The notes: generated from the sequence alone by a model not told the origin. A stretch of 64,000 nt of DNA from Flavobacterium granuli (GCF_900129705.1 NZ_FQWO01000008.1:1-64000); one strand, 5' to 3'. Shown: positions 7,701-15,970, counted from the stretch's first letter. Program-made: numbers and translations.

Positions 7701-8203
7701 CGTCTAATCCTGAAATTATTTATGGTTTTGGTGTAAACGCTGATTATAAAGGCTTTTATGCAAGTGCTTTTTTTCAAGGTGTTGCTAATGCGACGGCTTA
7801 TTTAGACCCTAGTTTTATGATTCCTTTTGCGGGATCTGATCCACTGACCACTTCCACCAAAGGTTTTTCATTGGATAGATGGACAGAAGAAAATCCAAAC
7901 CCAAATGCTTTGCTTCCTCGTTTGCAAATAAACAATACGAATCAATCCGATATCAGAAGAAGTTCTTGGTTCCTGAGAGATGCCGGTTTTTTGAGATTGA
8001 AAAATGCAGAAATTGGTTATAAATTAGAGCGAAAACAATTGGATTTTTTTGGATTTACTGCGGCCAGAGTTTATGTCTTGGGAACCAACTTGACTGTTTG
8101 GGATAAAATTAAGTATTGGGATCCTGAGCTGGGAGGCTCACAGGGAGGTTCAGCCTATCCTATTCAAAGGACTATAAACATAGGATTAGATGTAACATTT
8201 TAA
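4733..8203 (+). CDS. SusC/RagA-family TonB-dependent outer-membrane transducer with STN domain
   Basis: An 1,156-residue outer-membrane importer. In order: a hydrophobic signal segment ending near A-I-G-M-A-Q (about residue 44), an STN signalling domain (about 47-118, L-T-V-F-R-E-I-E-K-Q-T-N-Y-S-F), a carboxypeptidase-regulatory-like beta domain (I-K-G-K-V-V-D-E-K-G-V-P-L-V-G-A-T), the TonB plug (L-N-E-V-V-I-G-Y-G and G-A-N-G-V-I-L-I-T-S-K-R-G) and a large beta-barrel ending in the aromatic I-G-L-D-V-T-F. The STN domain marks it as a signal transducer working through the upstream FecR and sigma factor. SusC proteins import glycans or peptides bound by their SusD partner, encoded 20 bp downstream. 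The substrate cannot be inferred, since no hydrolase lies nearby. Confidence 0.95.
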   Translation: MNLNSILQPSPMRRKLKFKTALKMKITTVLLFAASLQVCAIGMAQKVNLRFKNENMLTVFREIEKQTNYSFVYGEEQLAAAKKIKLSLQNEKLEVALALIFKDQPLTYTIKGNHIILKEKEIIPITVVQKQIKGKVVDEKGVPLVGATVLLKGTKKSVATNFDGDFTIEVPDLKSTLVVSYTGYVSKEVALGNGTASIVIQLQEENTTLNEVVIGYGKQKSAQVVSSISSIKGEQLQLPGRSLNNSLAGRVAGLYAIQRSGEPGYDNAEIYIRGISSFAGGTKALILVDGVPRNMSDISTEEIETFTVLKDASATAVYGSEGANGVILITSKRGLNQKTAIDFRMDNSFNSPTRVMPFLGSGDWLRLYNEAKWNTEGNPNTSSFIPYKTDAQIALYESGADPDLYPSTNWMDMLKKTATNQKYSLNFRGGGDKMRFFVGTSYYNEEGAFLSNPVDYNEFNKNIKYDVNIGLKRFNLRSNIDMDISETTKLSVDLSGQYLTTNYPGTGTSTIFQSMMRSAPHLIPMIYSNGYPSRFNAGGNYANPYTQLNFRGYAKEYRVSLQTNIGLEQRFKAIPGLIWKIRTSFDSDFTSVVNKVRNPSEYFSDSRDLNGDLIMKKVINGANTATEETGGGFAGGNKRIYMETSLGYSKKLGEDHVLSGLFLLNQKESQVQGQPYPYKKQGAVGRLSYAYGNKYFTDASFGITGSENFAPENRYGFFPAFGLGYMLTNEYKIGDLIQSVGIQTLKLRVSYGRTGNDQVSNTRFPYKENLNWSGTTLNLGITSSGGTNSSGNLIFEKQAFNPNIRWEIEEKRNVGIDITAWHNALSFTVDYFDNLRHDILLQRTTVGQAAGLQQNPFENFGKVSNKGIDASLNFNKKINDFGIGATGTFTFARNKIIEMDEIPRAEWYQNSTGTRLGMVDGWVAERLYTNDDFDIVTNAVTGAKTYSLKAGLPISRLGNVYPGNIKYADLNGDGLINEFDWTKHVAGAKPSNPEIIYGFGVNADYKGFYASAFFQGVANATAYLDPSFMIPFAGSDPLTTSTKGFSLDRWTEENPNPNALLPRLQINNTNQSDIRRSSWFLRDAGFLRLKNAEIGYKLERKQLDFFGFTAARVYVLGTNLTVWDKIKYWDPELGGSQGGSAYPIQRTINIGLDVTF

Positions 8204-8223
8204 TTAACAAAAAAAAAAATCAA

Positions 8224-10227
8224 ATGAAAAAATATACTATTTCCCAATTTTTAATCGTACTGGTTTCCTTTTTTGGGCTATCCTCTTGTACCGATTATTT
8301 GAGTGTTGAGGACGGTTTTTCGGCCTCGGATTCCAAAGATTACATCCTTACCGATCCAGCGCAATCGCGAAGATTTCAAAGATCCATTTACCTTACGATG
8401 CCCAATTATTCTGATTATGCAGCAGCTGCTTCTGGCGGGCTAGGCAACCCTTGGGCTTCGATGAGCGATGAATTAAGCAACAATGCCAATGGGACATTAC
8501 AAAATATCGGAGTGCAGGGGTATACCTCATTTTCTGCAGCTTCCCATCGCTGGCAAGCGCTTTACAGAACAATCCGAACAGCCAGTATTTATATTAGAGA
8601 TGCTAAAATTATTGGTAAAGTGGGGGATCCGGACTATGTGAGTGAAGCCGAATTAAAAAGTCTTAAAGCAGAATGCTATTTTATGAGAGCCTACTCTTAT
8701 TATCTTCTTTTGGAACAATACGGTCCGGTTCCCGTTTTAGAGGATATAGCCAGTGCTTCAGATCCTAATTCCGATTATGAAAGGAATTCAGTTGACGAGG
8801 TAGTTGCTGCAATTGAGAAAGACTTAGCGATTGCCATCACGGATCTTGATCCTACAAGAACTTCCACTACTGTAGCAAGTGGTTTTGAAGAAAGCCGTTT
8901 GGCAATACCCACTGTAGGGGTTGCCTTGGCAGTTAGGGCAAAATTATTGGTTTTAGTAGCATCTCCTTTGTACAATGGAGGTTTTGCTGAGGGAATGGCT
9001 TTGACAAACCATGACGGGAAGAAATTATTCCCTCAAAATTATGATGCAGGCAAATGGGTAAAAGCCAAGGATGCTTTAAAAGATTTGTTAACCTATGCCG
9101 ATGCAGGAAACTATCAACTATACAAAAGTGCCTCCAATGACCCTAATCTTAATATTTATGAATTATTTCAAAAATACAACAAAGAAATCATTTGGGGTAA
9201 CCCTGTACAAAGTTGGGGGACTGTTGAAGCCGCACAAACGCCAAGAGACATCACCGTTGTCGCTGGTGGCAGTAATGGCTCTACCCTTGGTGTAACCCAA
9301 GAAATGGTAGATGCTTTTTTCATGAAAAACGGTTTGGCTATTACTGATGCCGGTTCAACTTATGAGGCAACAGGTTTTACAAACGTGTTAAACCCTGCTA
9401 CCCGATTTGTGAAAAGTGGCGTAACAGTCTATATGACGGATTCTAATGTTTTAAAAGCATACGCCAATAGAGAACCACGTTTTTATGCTGCTGTTACTTA
9501 TCAGGGAAAAAGCTGGCATGATGTAGTTTCTAACCCAAGTTTGCAAGGAACCACTCCAGCCACATCTAAAGTAACCAAAGTTTTGTTTGCCAGAGATGTT
9601 CCTTCATCTAAGGCTCCGGCACCTTTACCGGGCTATGGCGGAATTGCAAACAATGACAATCGATTAGGCGGGTTCCCTAAGACGGGTTATTTATGTTATA
9701 AAAACTCCAATAGAACGATTCATCCTACTGTAGCATCAGGGATTAGAAGTGTTTTTAGACCTTCGATTATCTTTCGTTTGGCAGATTTTTATTTATTGTA
9801 TGCAGAAGTTTTAAATGAAATTAATCCAGGTGATCCGGACATTGTTAAATACATTGACCTTGTGAGAGAAAGAGCTGGTATAGCCGGTTATGCCACAATG
9901 CAGACTAATGGAACCAAAACAGGAGTAATAGGCAACAAAAACGCCATGAGAAATGCTATTATTGCTGAAAGAAGAGTAGAATTATTTACCGAAGGTCAAC
10001 GTTATTTTGATGTGCGTCGTTGGATGATAGCTGATAAACCGGAAGGAATGCAGGGAGGGTTTTTTACAGGAATGAATATGGATGGTAATGCCAATGATTT
10101 AACTTTTTTCCAGAAGATAAATGTTGATAATGCACCTAGAAAATTTGACAGGGCTATGTATTTGTACCCAATTCAATTATCTGAGATTACAAACAGCAGA
10201 AAACTGGTGCAAAATCCAGGTTGGTAA
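8224..10227 (+). CDS. SusD/RagB-family surface lipoprotein
   Basis: A 667-residue lipoprotein with a signal peptide ending in the lipobox L-S-S-C (Cys about residue 22), so it should be anchored on the outer membrane and cap the SusC barrel. The N-terminal TPR-like region has the R-W-Q-A-L-Y-R-T-I-R pattern and the E-C-Y-F-M-R-A-Y-S-Y-Y segment. The C-terminal RagB/SusD domain has F-R-L-A-D-F-Y-L-L-Y-A-E-V-L-N-E and A-I-I-A-E-R-R-V-E-L-F-T-E-G-Q-R-Y-F-D-V-R-R-W, all typical of the family. It follows susC by 20 bp and is the last gene before a strong terminator. Its ligand is unknown; the rather long length suggests a large glycan or peptide ligand, but this is inference. Confidence 0.94.
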   Translation: MKKYTISQFLIVLVSFFGLSSCTDYLSVEDGFSASDSKDYILTDPAQSRRFQRSIYLTMPNYSDYAAAASGGLGNPWASMSDELSNNANGTLQNIGVQGYTSFSAASHRWQALYRTIRTASIYIRDAKIIGKVGDPDYVSEAELKSLKAECYFMRAYSYYLLLEQYGPVPVLEDIASASDPNSDYERNSVDEVVAAIEKDLAIAITDLDPTRTSTTVASGFEESRLAIPTVGVALAVRAKLLVLVASPLYNGGFAEGMALTNHDGKKLFPQNYDAGKWVKAKDALKDLLTYADAGNYQLYKSASNDPNLNIYELFQKYNKEIIWGNPVQSWGTVEAAQTPRDITVVAGGSNGSTLGVTQEMVDAFFMKNGLAITDAGSTYEATGFTNVLNPATRFVKSGVTVYMTDSNVLKAYANREPRFYAAVTYQGKSWHDVVSNPSLQGTTPATSKVTKVLFARDVPSSKAPAPLPGYGGIANNDNRLGGFPKTGYLCYKNSNRTIHPTVASGIRSVFRPSIIFRLADFYLLYAEVLNEINPGDPDIVKYIDLVRERAGIAGYATMQTNGTKTGVIGNKNAMRNAIIAERRVELFTEGQRYFDVRRWMIADKPEGMQGGFFTGMNMDGNANDLTFFQKINVDNAPRKFDRAMYLYPIQLSEITNSRKLVQNPGW

Positions 10228-10277
10228 TTTAATGCATTAGGTTCCTTATTCAATAAGTTAGTAGCTTAGTGTTTTCT

Positions 10278-10320
10278 AAAGGAGTTGATCAAAATTTATT
10301 TTGATCAGCTCCTTTTTATT
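10278..10320 (+). terminator. Intrinsic terminator of the sus operon
   Basis: An 18-bp stem from 10278-10295 pairing with 10298-10115 plus 200 (that is, 10298-10315), containing GGAGTTGATC and GATCAGCTCC, with one G-T wobble, followed by a T-rich tail. It ends the fecR/susC/susD transcription unit. Confidence 0.8.
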
Positions 10321-10555
10321 TTGTAATTCTAAAGGACTATAAGGATCCGCTGCAAAGTTTCTGATTTTGCGCAATCTTACTATTGTATTGCAAACGAAAT
10401 CGTCCTAAAAGTCTCCTGACTCAAAAAACGTTTTTATTAAAAGTAAAAACAATACATTTTTGATGTATTTTTATTAAAAAGTTCTAGATGAAATAGGCTT
10501 AGCTAATTAGAAATCAAACATTGCCGCATTTCATAACAGCGACAGTGTTGACTGG

Positions 10556-10587
10556 ATTGATATCTTTACTAGACCAGCATACTTTTG
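10556..10587 (+). promoter_or_regulatory. Bacteroidota-type promoter
   Basis: ATTG at 10556-10559, a 20-nt spacer, then TACTTTTG at 10580-10587, which fits the -7 consensus TAnnTTTG. The start codon of the secreted protein gene at 10614 lies about 20 nt beyond the expected transcription start. Confidence 0.55.
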
Positions 10588-10613
10588 TATTATTTAACCA
10601 TAAAATCGATTAA

Positions 10614-11450
10614 ATGAAGATTAAATTTTTATTATTATTAATGCCATTATTCGCAATAAGTCAATCTAAACCATATTATAAGCAGACTATTACAGCCTAT
10701 GAAATAAATAAGAAAGACACTATTAATAAGAAAATCTTAGTGAGCTATCTTGACAGCCTAAGAAAGATTATTACAACGGAAAATAATATTTCAAATGCCA
10801 TATCAGGCAGCATATTAAAAAGCGGAAAAACTCACTCAGTTATTGAAGTTGATACAGATAGATTATATGTTTCTGCAGACATTGATCAAAAAGGCGATAC
10901 AATAGGGAAATTAATCTACGTATATGATGAGAAAAAAAACAGGACAGAAAATTATCAAATAAGAAAAGCTGATACAATAAATGGACAAAAACGGCTGTAT
11001 AATGAGTCTGGAAAATGTACAAAACTCTATAACAGACGGAAAGTAGGTCACAAATATTTTTTAAGTACGGAATGGGATTATGATTCTAATGGAAATACCA
11101 CACAGTGCAAAACCTATAACGAATCTGGAGCATTAGTAGGATTTGATAGATACGAGAATGTTTACAAAAAAAATGAATTTATAACTACCAAATATTCATA
11201 TTCTAATCACAAAGGTTTCGTAAAAGAATTGAAAGAAATAAAAAAGGATTCTATAACAACTACTTATTTTTATTCCAATAGTGTTGGTTATAATTATGGG
11301 ATAAAAATCAGTAATGTTGATGGGGGGATGCGTATTCAAGAAGAAGATGAAAACGGAAATATGAAAGAGTTGAAAATATTTGATAGCAATGGGAATTTAA
11401 TAGTTTATGTGAAGAATTCCGAAATAAGACTTCACCCGAAAAATAAATAA
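10614..11450 (+). CDS. Secreted protein with MORN/YD-like repeats, function unknown
   Basis: A 278-residue protein with a signal peptide (M-K-I-K-F-L-L-L-L-M-P-L-F-A-I-S-Q-S) that predicts export. The second half has short repeated strands such as Y-N-E-S-G-K-C-T-K-L-Y-N, D-Y-D-S-N-G-N-T-T-Q-C-K-T-Y and F-D-S-N-G-N-L-I-V-Y, resembling the N-G-N-turn beta repeats of YwqK-like and RHS-like proteins. I do not recognise a named family and see no catalytic motif. It appears monocistronic, with its own promoter match upstream and a repeat array immediately downstream. Confidence 0.75.
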   Translation: MKIKFLLLLMPLFAISQSKPYYKQTITAYEINKKDTINKKILVSYLDSLRKIITTENNISNAISGSILKSGKTHSVIEVDTDRLYVSADIDQKGDTIGKLIYVYDEKKNRTENYQIRKADTINGQKRLYNESGKCTKLYNRRKVGHKYFLSTEWDYDSNGNTTQCKTYNESGALVGFDRYENVYKKNEFITTKYSYSNHKGFVKELKEIKKDSITTTYFYSNSVGYNYGIKISNVDGGMRIQEEDENGNMKELKIFDSNGNLIVYVKNSEIRLHPKNK

Positions 11451-11474
11451 ACAGCCACTAATAGCTAGGATTTC

Positions 11475-11552
11475 GTTGCGTGCGCAGCACGAACAGCCGA
11501 GGCCCGATAATTATCGGCATGAGAAGTGGGTTGTCGGTTCTCAGTTGTGAGT
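11475..11552 (+). repeat. 78-bp dispersed repeat, copy 2
   Basis: 77 of 78 positions match 364-441. Contains the palindrome CCGATAATTATCGG at 11504-11517 and leads into a heptamer array. Confidence 0.9.
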
Positions 11553-11616
11553 TGTGAATCGTGAATCGTGAGTCGTGAATCGTGAGTTGTGGGTTGTGAG
11601 TTGTCTGTTCTCGGTT
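11519..11616 (+). repeat. Tandem heptamer array, 14 units
   Basis: Reads as ATGAGAA, GTGGGTT, GTCGGTT, CTCAGTT, GTGAGTT, GTGAATC, GTGAATC, GTGAGTC, GTGAATC, GTGAGTT, GTGGGTT, GTGAGTT, GTCTGTT, CTCGGTT with no slippage. It is followed by GTGATTTTACGAGA (11617-11630), a sequence that also follows the array at 1741-1857. The variant order differs from that of the first array. Confidence 0.9.
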
Positions 11617-11674
11617 GTGATTTTACGAGACAATTGAGAATATAGAGTTAATATCAGAAAAATGCCAAAAGCTT

Positions 11675-12382
11675 ATGTTAAAAACCTTTGCTGATAAAGT
11701 GATTGATTTCAACCGTCATTTAGACTATTCGGCTGGGTTGCCAAATGGTTTTCGTGTATTGAATCCTTATTTGGATAATTCAGAGACTATGGAGGTGATG
11801 CAACAGTTTTATCATAAATATTATAACGATTGTGATCGGCGAAAATTTATTATAGGAATTAACCCAAGCCGTCAGGGAGCAGGAGTTACGGGTGTTCCGT
11901 TTACCGATACCAAGCGGCTGGAAAGTGTTTGCGGCATCAAAATGCAGTCGGTTCATACACATGAAATTTCTTCGGTATTCATGTATGATATGATTGCTGC
12001 CTATGGTGGGGTACACGATTTCTATAAAGAATTTTATATCAATTCTCCGTTTCCTTTGGCTCTGGTTCGGCAAACCAAAGAGGGCAAATGGTTAAATGCC
12101 AATTATTATGATGATCCAACTCTTTTTGAAATGCTAAAAGAATTTATAATTGTTTCTTTAAAAAACCATATTGGTTTGGGACTGGACACTTCAGAGGTTT
12201 ATGTGCTGGGGAAAAAAAATGCCAGTTTTATCGATAAGATCAATAAAGAAGAAAAGTTATTTGAACGCATGCAAGTGCTGGAGCATCCGCGCTACATCCA
12301 GCAATACAAATCCAAAGAAAGGCAGTTGTATATTGATAAATATATTTTGACATTGCAAAATATTAAAAGAGGCAAGGAATAA
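11675..12382 (+). CDS. SMUG2-like uracil-DNA glycosylase family protein (DUF4918)
   Basis: A 235-residue protein with G-I-N-P-S-R-Q-G-A-G at residues 61-70, which matches motif 1 of the SMUG-type uracil-DNA glycosylases, then V-P-F-T-D-T-K-R-L, and a late E-H-P-R-Y motif near residue 207, corresponding to motif 2. This pattern is that of DUF4918, for which a Pedobacter member was described as SMUG2. Expected role: removing uracil or other deaminated bases from DNA in the cytoplasm. The ATG at 11675 is the only good start; an ATG at 11662 is out of frame. The gene stands alone, just after a heptamer array. Exact substrate is inference. Confidence 0.8.
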   Translation: MLKTFADKVIDFNRHLDYSAGLPNGFRVLNPYLDNSETMEVMQQFYHKYYNDCDRRKFIIGINPSRQGAGVTGVPFTDTKRLESVCGIKMQSVHTHEISSVFMYDMIAAYGGVHDFYKEFYINSPFPLALVRQTKEGKWLNANYYDDPTLFEMLKEFIIVSLKNHIGLGLDTSEVYVLGKKNASFIDKINKEEKLFERMQVLEHPRYIQQYKSKERQLYIDKYILTLQNIKRGKE

Positions 12383-12664
12383 TTGATACTTTTTGATCTA
12401 AGGCTATTCTGCCGCCAGACGGGCTGATTTTTTGATCTAAGGCATTTTGCGGTTAAAATTCGCTTTGATAGCTATGGCGAACTTAGGCTGTACACCAAAT
12501 TAAAAACTATTTTTAGTTTTATTTAAGACCATATTTCCGCCAAAATCAGGACAATTTTTTAGGAGACTAGGGCAATTGAGTTGGCGCAGAGAAGGGGTGC
12601 ATCGTTTGAGTATTTTTATTATTTTAGCATCTAAGCGTTATTGCTTTCTTAAAATTTTCCGAGG

Positions 12665-13804
12665 ATGCATAAAGATAGGATTTGGCTTTCGTCCCCTCAT
12701 ATGGGGGGGAGTGAACAAGAGTATATTAAAGAAGCCTTTGATGCGAATTGGATTGCGCCTGTTGGTCCCCATATTGAAGCTTTTGAGTCTCAGTTGGAGC
12801 AGTATTTGGTTTCGGGCTCTGTTGCGGCATTAAATTCAGGAACCTCGGCCATTCATTTGGGATTGATTCTTTTGGGCGTTGGAGTGGGGGATAGGGTAAT
12901 TTGTCAAAGTCTTACTTTTGCGGCTTCTGTCAATCCGATATTATATCTTGGGGCGGCAGCTGTTTTTATTGATAGTGAGTCAGAAACATGGAATTTATGC
13001 CCGATAGCATTAGAAGAGGCTATCGTGGATCAAATAAAAAAAAACAAAAAACCCAAAGCCATTATTGCAGTGCATCTGTATGGTGTTCCTTATCAAGTGG
13101 AGGCCATTAGGGCTATTGCTGATCGCTATGGAATTCCTCTTTTGGAAGACAGTGCGGAAGCTCTTGGGAGTCGTTATAAAGGACAGGCCTGTGGCAGTTT
13201 TGGAGATGTAGCTGTCTTGTCCTTTAATGGGAACAAAATTATAACCACTTCAGGCGGGGGTGCTCTGGTGTGTGGCACAAAGGAATTAAAAGAAAGAGCT
13301 ATTTTTTTAGCTACTCAGGCTAAAGAAAACAGTCCGCATTACCAGCATAATGAAATAGGGTATAATTACAGGATGAGTAATATCTGTGCGGCTATTGGTC
13401 GCGGTCAAATGGAAGTAGTAGACGAGCATGTAGGCTTGCGCAGAAAGATGCATGCTTTTTATGTGGATTTATTCAAGGGCATTGAGGGGGTAACTGTTTT
13501 TAGCGTCCCCAATGAAGATTATTTTGCGAATTACTGGTTGAGTACGATCTTAGTTGCGGCTAATGCCGAAAAAGGAATTGATCGAGATGCTTTGCGACTG
13601 GCTTTTGAAGCGGCTAATATTGAATCAAGACCCTTGTGGAAACCGATGCATTTGCAACCGGTTTTTGAGCATTTTCCTTATTATGGAGGGCAGTTGGCCG
13701 AGCGTTTGTTTGAGGAGGGATTGTGTTTGCCTTCGGGATCTAATTTGACTGATGAAGAAAGAGATCGGATTGCAGTGACAGTGAAGGCTTTTTTTGGTCA
13801 ATAG
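12665..13804 (+). CDS. DegT/DnrJ/EryC1-family sugar aminotransferase (EpsN/PglE-like)
   Basis: A 379-residue PLP-dependent sugar aminotransferase. It has the family start R-I-W-L-S-S-P-H-M-G-G-S-E, the substrate loop N-S-G-T-S-A-I-H-L-G-L near residue 60, L-L-E-D-S-A-E-A-L-G-S with the cofactor-binding Asp, and S-F-N-G-N-K-I-I-T-T-S-G-G-G-A-L with the PLP-binding Lys. Relatives convert UDP-4-keto-6-deoxy sugars into 4-amino sugars. The next gene is a membrane UDP-GlcNAc 4,6-dehydratase, which would supply that keto sugar, so a UDP-bacillosamine-type route is the natural reading. The acetyltransferase of such a route is not adjacent; a NeuD/PglD-like one lies at 35180. Confidence 0.88.
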   Translation: MHKDRIWLSSPHMGGSEQEYIKEAFDANWIAPVGPHIEAFESQLEQYLVSGSVAALNSGTSAIHLGLILLGVGVGDRVICQSLTFAASVNPILYLGAAAVFIDSESETWNLCPIALEEAIVDQIKKNKKPKAIIAVHLYGVPYQVEAIRAIADRYGIPLLEDSAEALGSRYKGQACGSFGDVAVLSFNGNKIITTSGGGALVCGTKELKERAIFLATQAKENSPHYQHNEIGYNYRMSNICAAIGRGQMEVVDEHVGLRRKMHAFYVDLFKGIEGVTVFSVPNEDYFANYWLSTILVAANAEKGIDRDALRLAFEAANIESRPLWKPMHLQPVFEHFPYYGGQLAERLFEEGLCLPSGSNLTDEERDRIAVTVKAFFGQ

Positions 13805-14002
13805 TCCGTGAGGCGTTGTCGGTTGTTGATTGTCTTTTTTTGTTTGTGAAGTAGGTTGATTCTAAAGGAACTAAGGAGGGGTGTTTTTTAAAGAAGATTT
13901 TTTTTTTTGAATTAAATTAATGCCATTGTGTTTTTTTAAATTTTTTAGGATTATTTTTGGTAAATTAAAGCCAATTTATTTTTTAACCTATACCTAAGCA
14001 TT

Positions 14003-15970
14003 TTGAGTAGTCATAAGCATCTTGATCCATCATCTAAGGCCTCTGCTTTTTTTTCCAGAGCCAACTTACGATTTAATATCCACAGTCTGGGTTATCTGCC
14101 GCGGTGGATTATTGTGATCATGGATCTCACCGTTTTGGTTGTTGCTTTCTTTTTTACTTTTTTGATTTTCAGGGGTACAGGTTTGGATTATATTTTGACA
14201 GCAGACAGTGGTTTGTTTGTCACCGCTTTGTTTGGTGTAAATTTATTTTTCTTTTGGTTGTTTCGAACGTATTCCGGTATTATCCGGCATTCTTCCTATA
14301 TTGATGCGGTTAAGCTTTTGTTTTCGCAAATGTCTGTTTTGGTATTGTTCTTAATTTTAAATTTTTTATTTGAAGTTTTTTATGGTTCCAAGGCTTTTTT
14401 GAATACCGCTTTTTTTATCAATATGGTGTTGTCTTTCTGTGGTTTGTTTTTATATCGGGTTGTTGTGAAGCAAACTTTTGAGCATTATATTGCTGAGAAA
14501 AACGATGTTAAATTGATTCGTACCCTCATCTATGGCACGGATGCGAATGCCATTTCGGTAGCGAACGCTTTGAAATTAGAAAGTCCAAGCCGTTTCAAGA
14601 TTGTGGGATTTGTGGACAGAAAAAATCAAAATTCGACCAAGCGAATGTTGGACCTGCCTATTCTGGTTCAGAAGAAAAAGTTGCCAACGCTGATGCGATC
14701 CGTTGGAGCCCAAGGAATTATTATAGCCGATAAGGGCTTGAGTAAGGAAGAGCAGATGGTTATTGTGGATCAGTGTTTGGAGTTTAACTACAAGGTGTAT
14801 ATAGTGCCTGGGATTACCGATTGGGAAAATCAGAAGGAAATTTCGAAAAAAGTAAAGAATTTACAAATTGAAGATTTGCTGGAAAGAAAGGCGATTGTAT
14901 TGGATGGTAAGTCGATTTCTAAGCAGTTGAAGGATAAAACCATTTTAATTACCGGAGGGGCGGGTTCTATAGGGAGCGAAATTGTAAGACAGGTATTGGG
15001 TTTTAACCCTAAAAAAATTATTATCCTGGATCAGGCCGAGACCCCTTTGCACCATCTTTCTTTAGAGATTGAGCGTGTCGTTTCTGATTCAGAAATACAC
15101 AGTGTAGTTGCTGATGTCAGAAATAAAGTGGCCTTACGTCATGTTTTTGAGAGCTACCGCCCACAGGTTGTTTTTCATGCTGCGGCCTATAAGCATGTGC
15201 CTTTGATGGAGGAGAATCCTTCGCAGGCGATTTTGACTAATATCGAAGGGACAAAAAACCTGGCCGATTTGTCCTGTGAGTACGGGGTTAAAAAGTTTGT
15301 GATGGTTTCTACTGACAAGGCAGTGAATCCGAGTAATGTCATGGGAGCCAGTAAGCGGATTGCGGAGAAATACGTTCAAAGCCTGCATTTGAAAAGTAAG
15401 GAAGAGCAATGTTTGAAAGCGACTAAGTTTATTACTACCCGTTTTGGAAATGTGCTAGGTTCCAATGGATCAGTGGTGCCCTTGTTTAGCAAGCAGATTG
15501 CTGAGGGCGGTCCGATTACGATTACACATCCCGATATCATCCGTTATTTTATGACTATTCCTGAGGCTTGCCAATTGGTATTGGAAGCGGGGGCCATGGG
15601 TAAGGGAGGGGAAATCTATATTTTTGATATGGGGAAGCCGGTTAAAATTATTGATTTGGCCAGAAAAATGATTAAGTTGGCCGGATTTGTTCCTGACAAA
15701 GACATAAAGATTGCGATTGTAGGCTTGCGTCCCGGAGAGAAATTGTATGAGGAATTGCTCAATGATACTTCAAAGACATTGGCGACCCATCATGAGAAAA
15801 TTATGATTGCTGAGGATGTTCAGGATGAATTTGACATGTTGCATCGTGATATTGACGAACTGATTGCGATTGCCAATTTTTTTGACAGTGAGGGTATTGT
15901 TTCTAAGATGAAGAAAATTGTTCCGGAGTTTAAGAGTATGAATTCGGCTTATGAGGTGCTGGATAATTAG
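14003..15970 (+). CDS. Membrane-bound UDP-sugar 4,6-dehydratase (PglF/CapD/WbpM-like)
   Basis: A 655-residue nucleoside-diphosphate-sugar dehydratase. About four hydrophobic spans occupy residues 30-155, followed by a CoA-binding-like regulatory segment and the short-chain-dehydrogenase domain from about residue 314: I-L-I-T-G-G-A-G-S-I-G-S-E (nucleotide loop), A-A-A-Y-K-H-V-P-L-M-E, S-T-D-K-A-V-N-P-S-N-V-M-G-A-S-K-R-I-A-E (catalytic region), and R-P-G-E-K-L-Y-E-E-L near the end. The likely reaction is UDP-GlcNAc to the 4-keto-6-deoxy sugar at the inner membrane. A TTG start at 14003 is preferred because the first in-frame ATG (14120) would remove part of the first span. TATTTTTG at 13952-13959 is a possible -7 element. 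Confidence 0.9.
   Translation: MSSHKHLDPSSKASAFFSRANLRFNIHSLGYLPRWIIVIMDLTVLVVAFFFTFLIFRGTGLDYILTADSGLFVTALFGVNLFFFWLFRTYSGIIRHSSYIDAVKLLFSQMSVLVLFLILNFLFEVFYGSKAFLNTAFFINMVLSFCGLFLYRVVVKQTFEHYIAEKNDVKLIRTLIYGTDANAISVANALKLESPSRFKIVGFVDRKNQNSTKRMLDLPILVQKKKLPTLMRSVGAQGIIIADKGLSKEEQMVIVDQCLEFNYKVYIVPGITDWENQKEISKKVKNLQIEDLLERKAIVLDGKSISKQLKDKTILITGGAGSIGSEIVRQVLGFNPKKIIILDQAETPLHHLSLEIERVVSDSEIHSVVADVRNKVALRHVFESYRPQVVFHAAAYKHVPLMEENPSQAILTNIEGTKNLADLSCEYGVKKFVMVSTDKAVNPSNVMGASKRIAEKYVQSLHLKSKEEQCLKATKFITTRFGNVLGSNGSVVPLFSKQIAEGGPITITHPDIIRYFMTIPEACQLVLEAGAMGKGGEIYIFDMGKPVKIIDLARKMIKLAGFVPDKDIKIAIVGLRPGEKLYEELLNDTSKTLATHHEKIMIAEDVQDEFDMLHRDIDELIAIANFFDSEGIVSKMKKIVPEFKSMNSAYEVLDN

Larger units (their letters stand above)
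10228..10613. other. Intergenic stretch after susD
   Basis: Holds the susD terminator (10278-10320) and a good promoter match for the next gene (10556-10587). The sequence between them is AT-rich and shows no gene. Confidence 0.7.
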
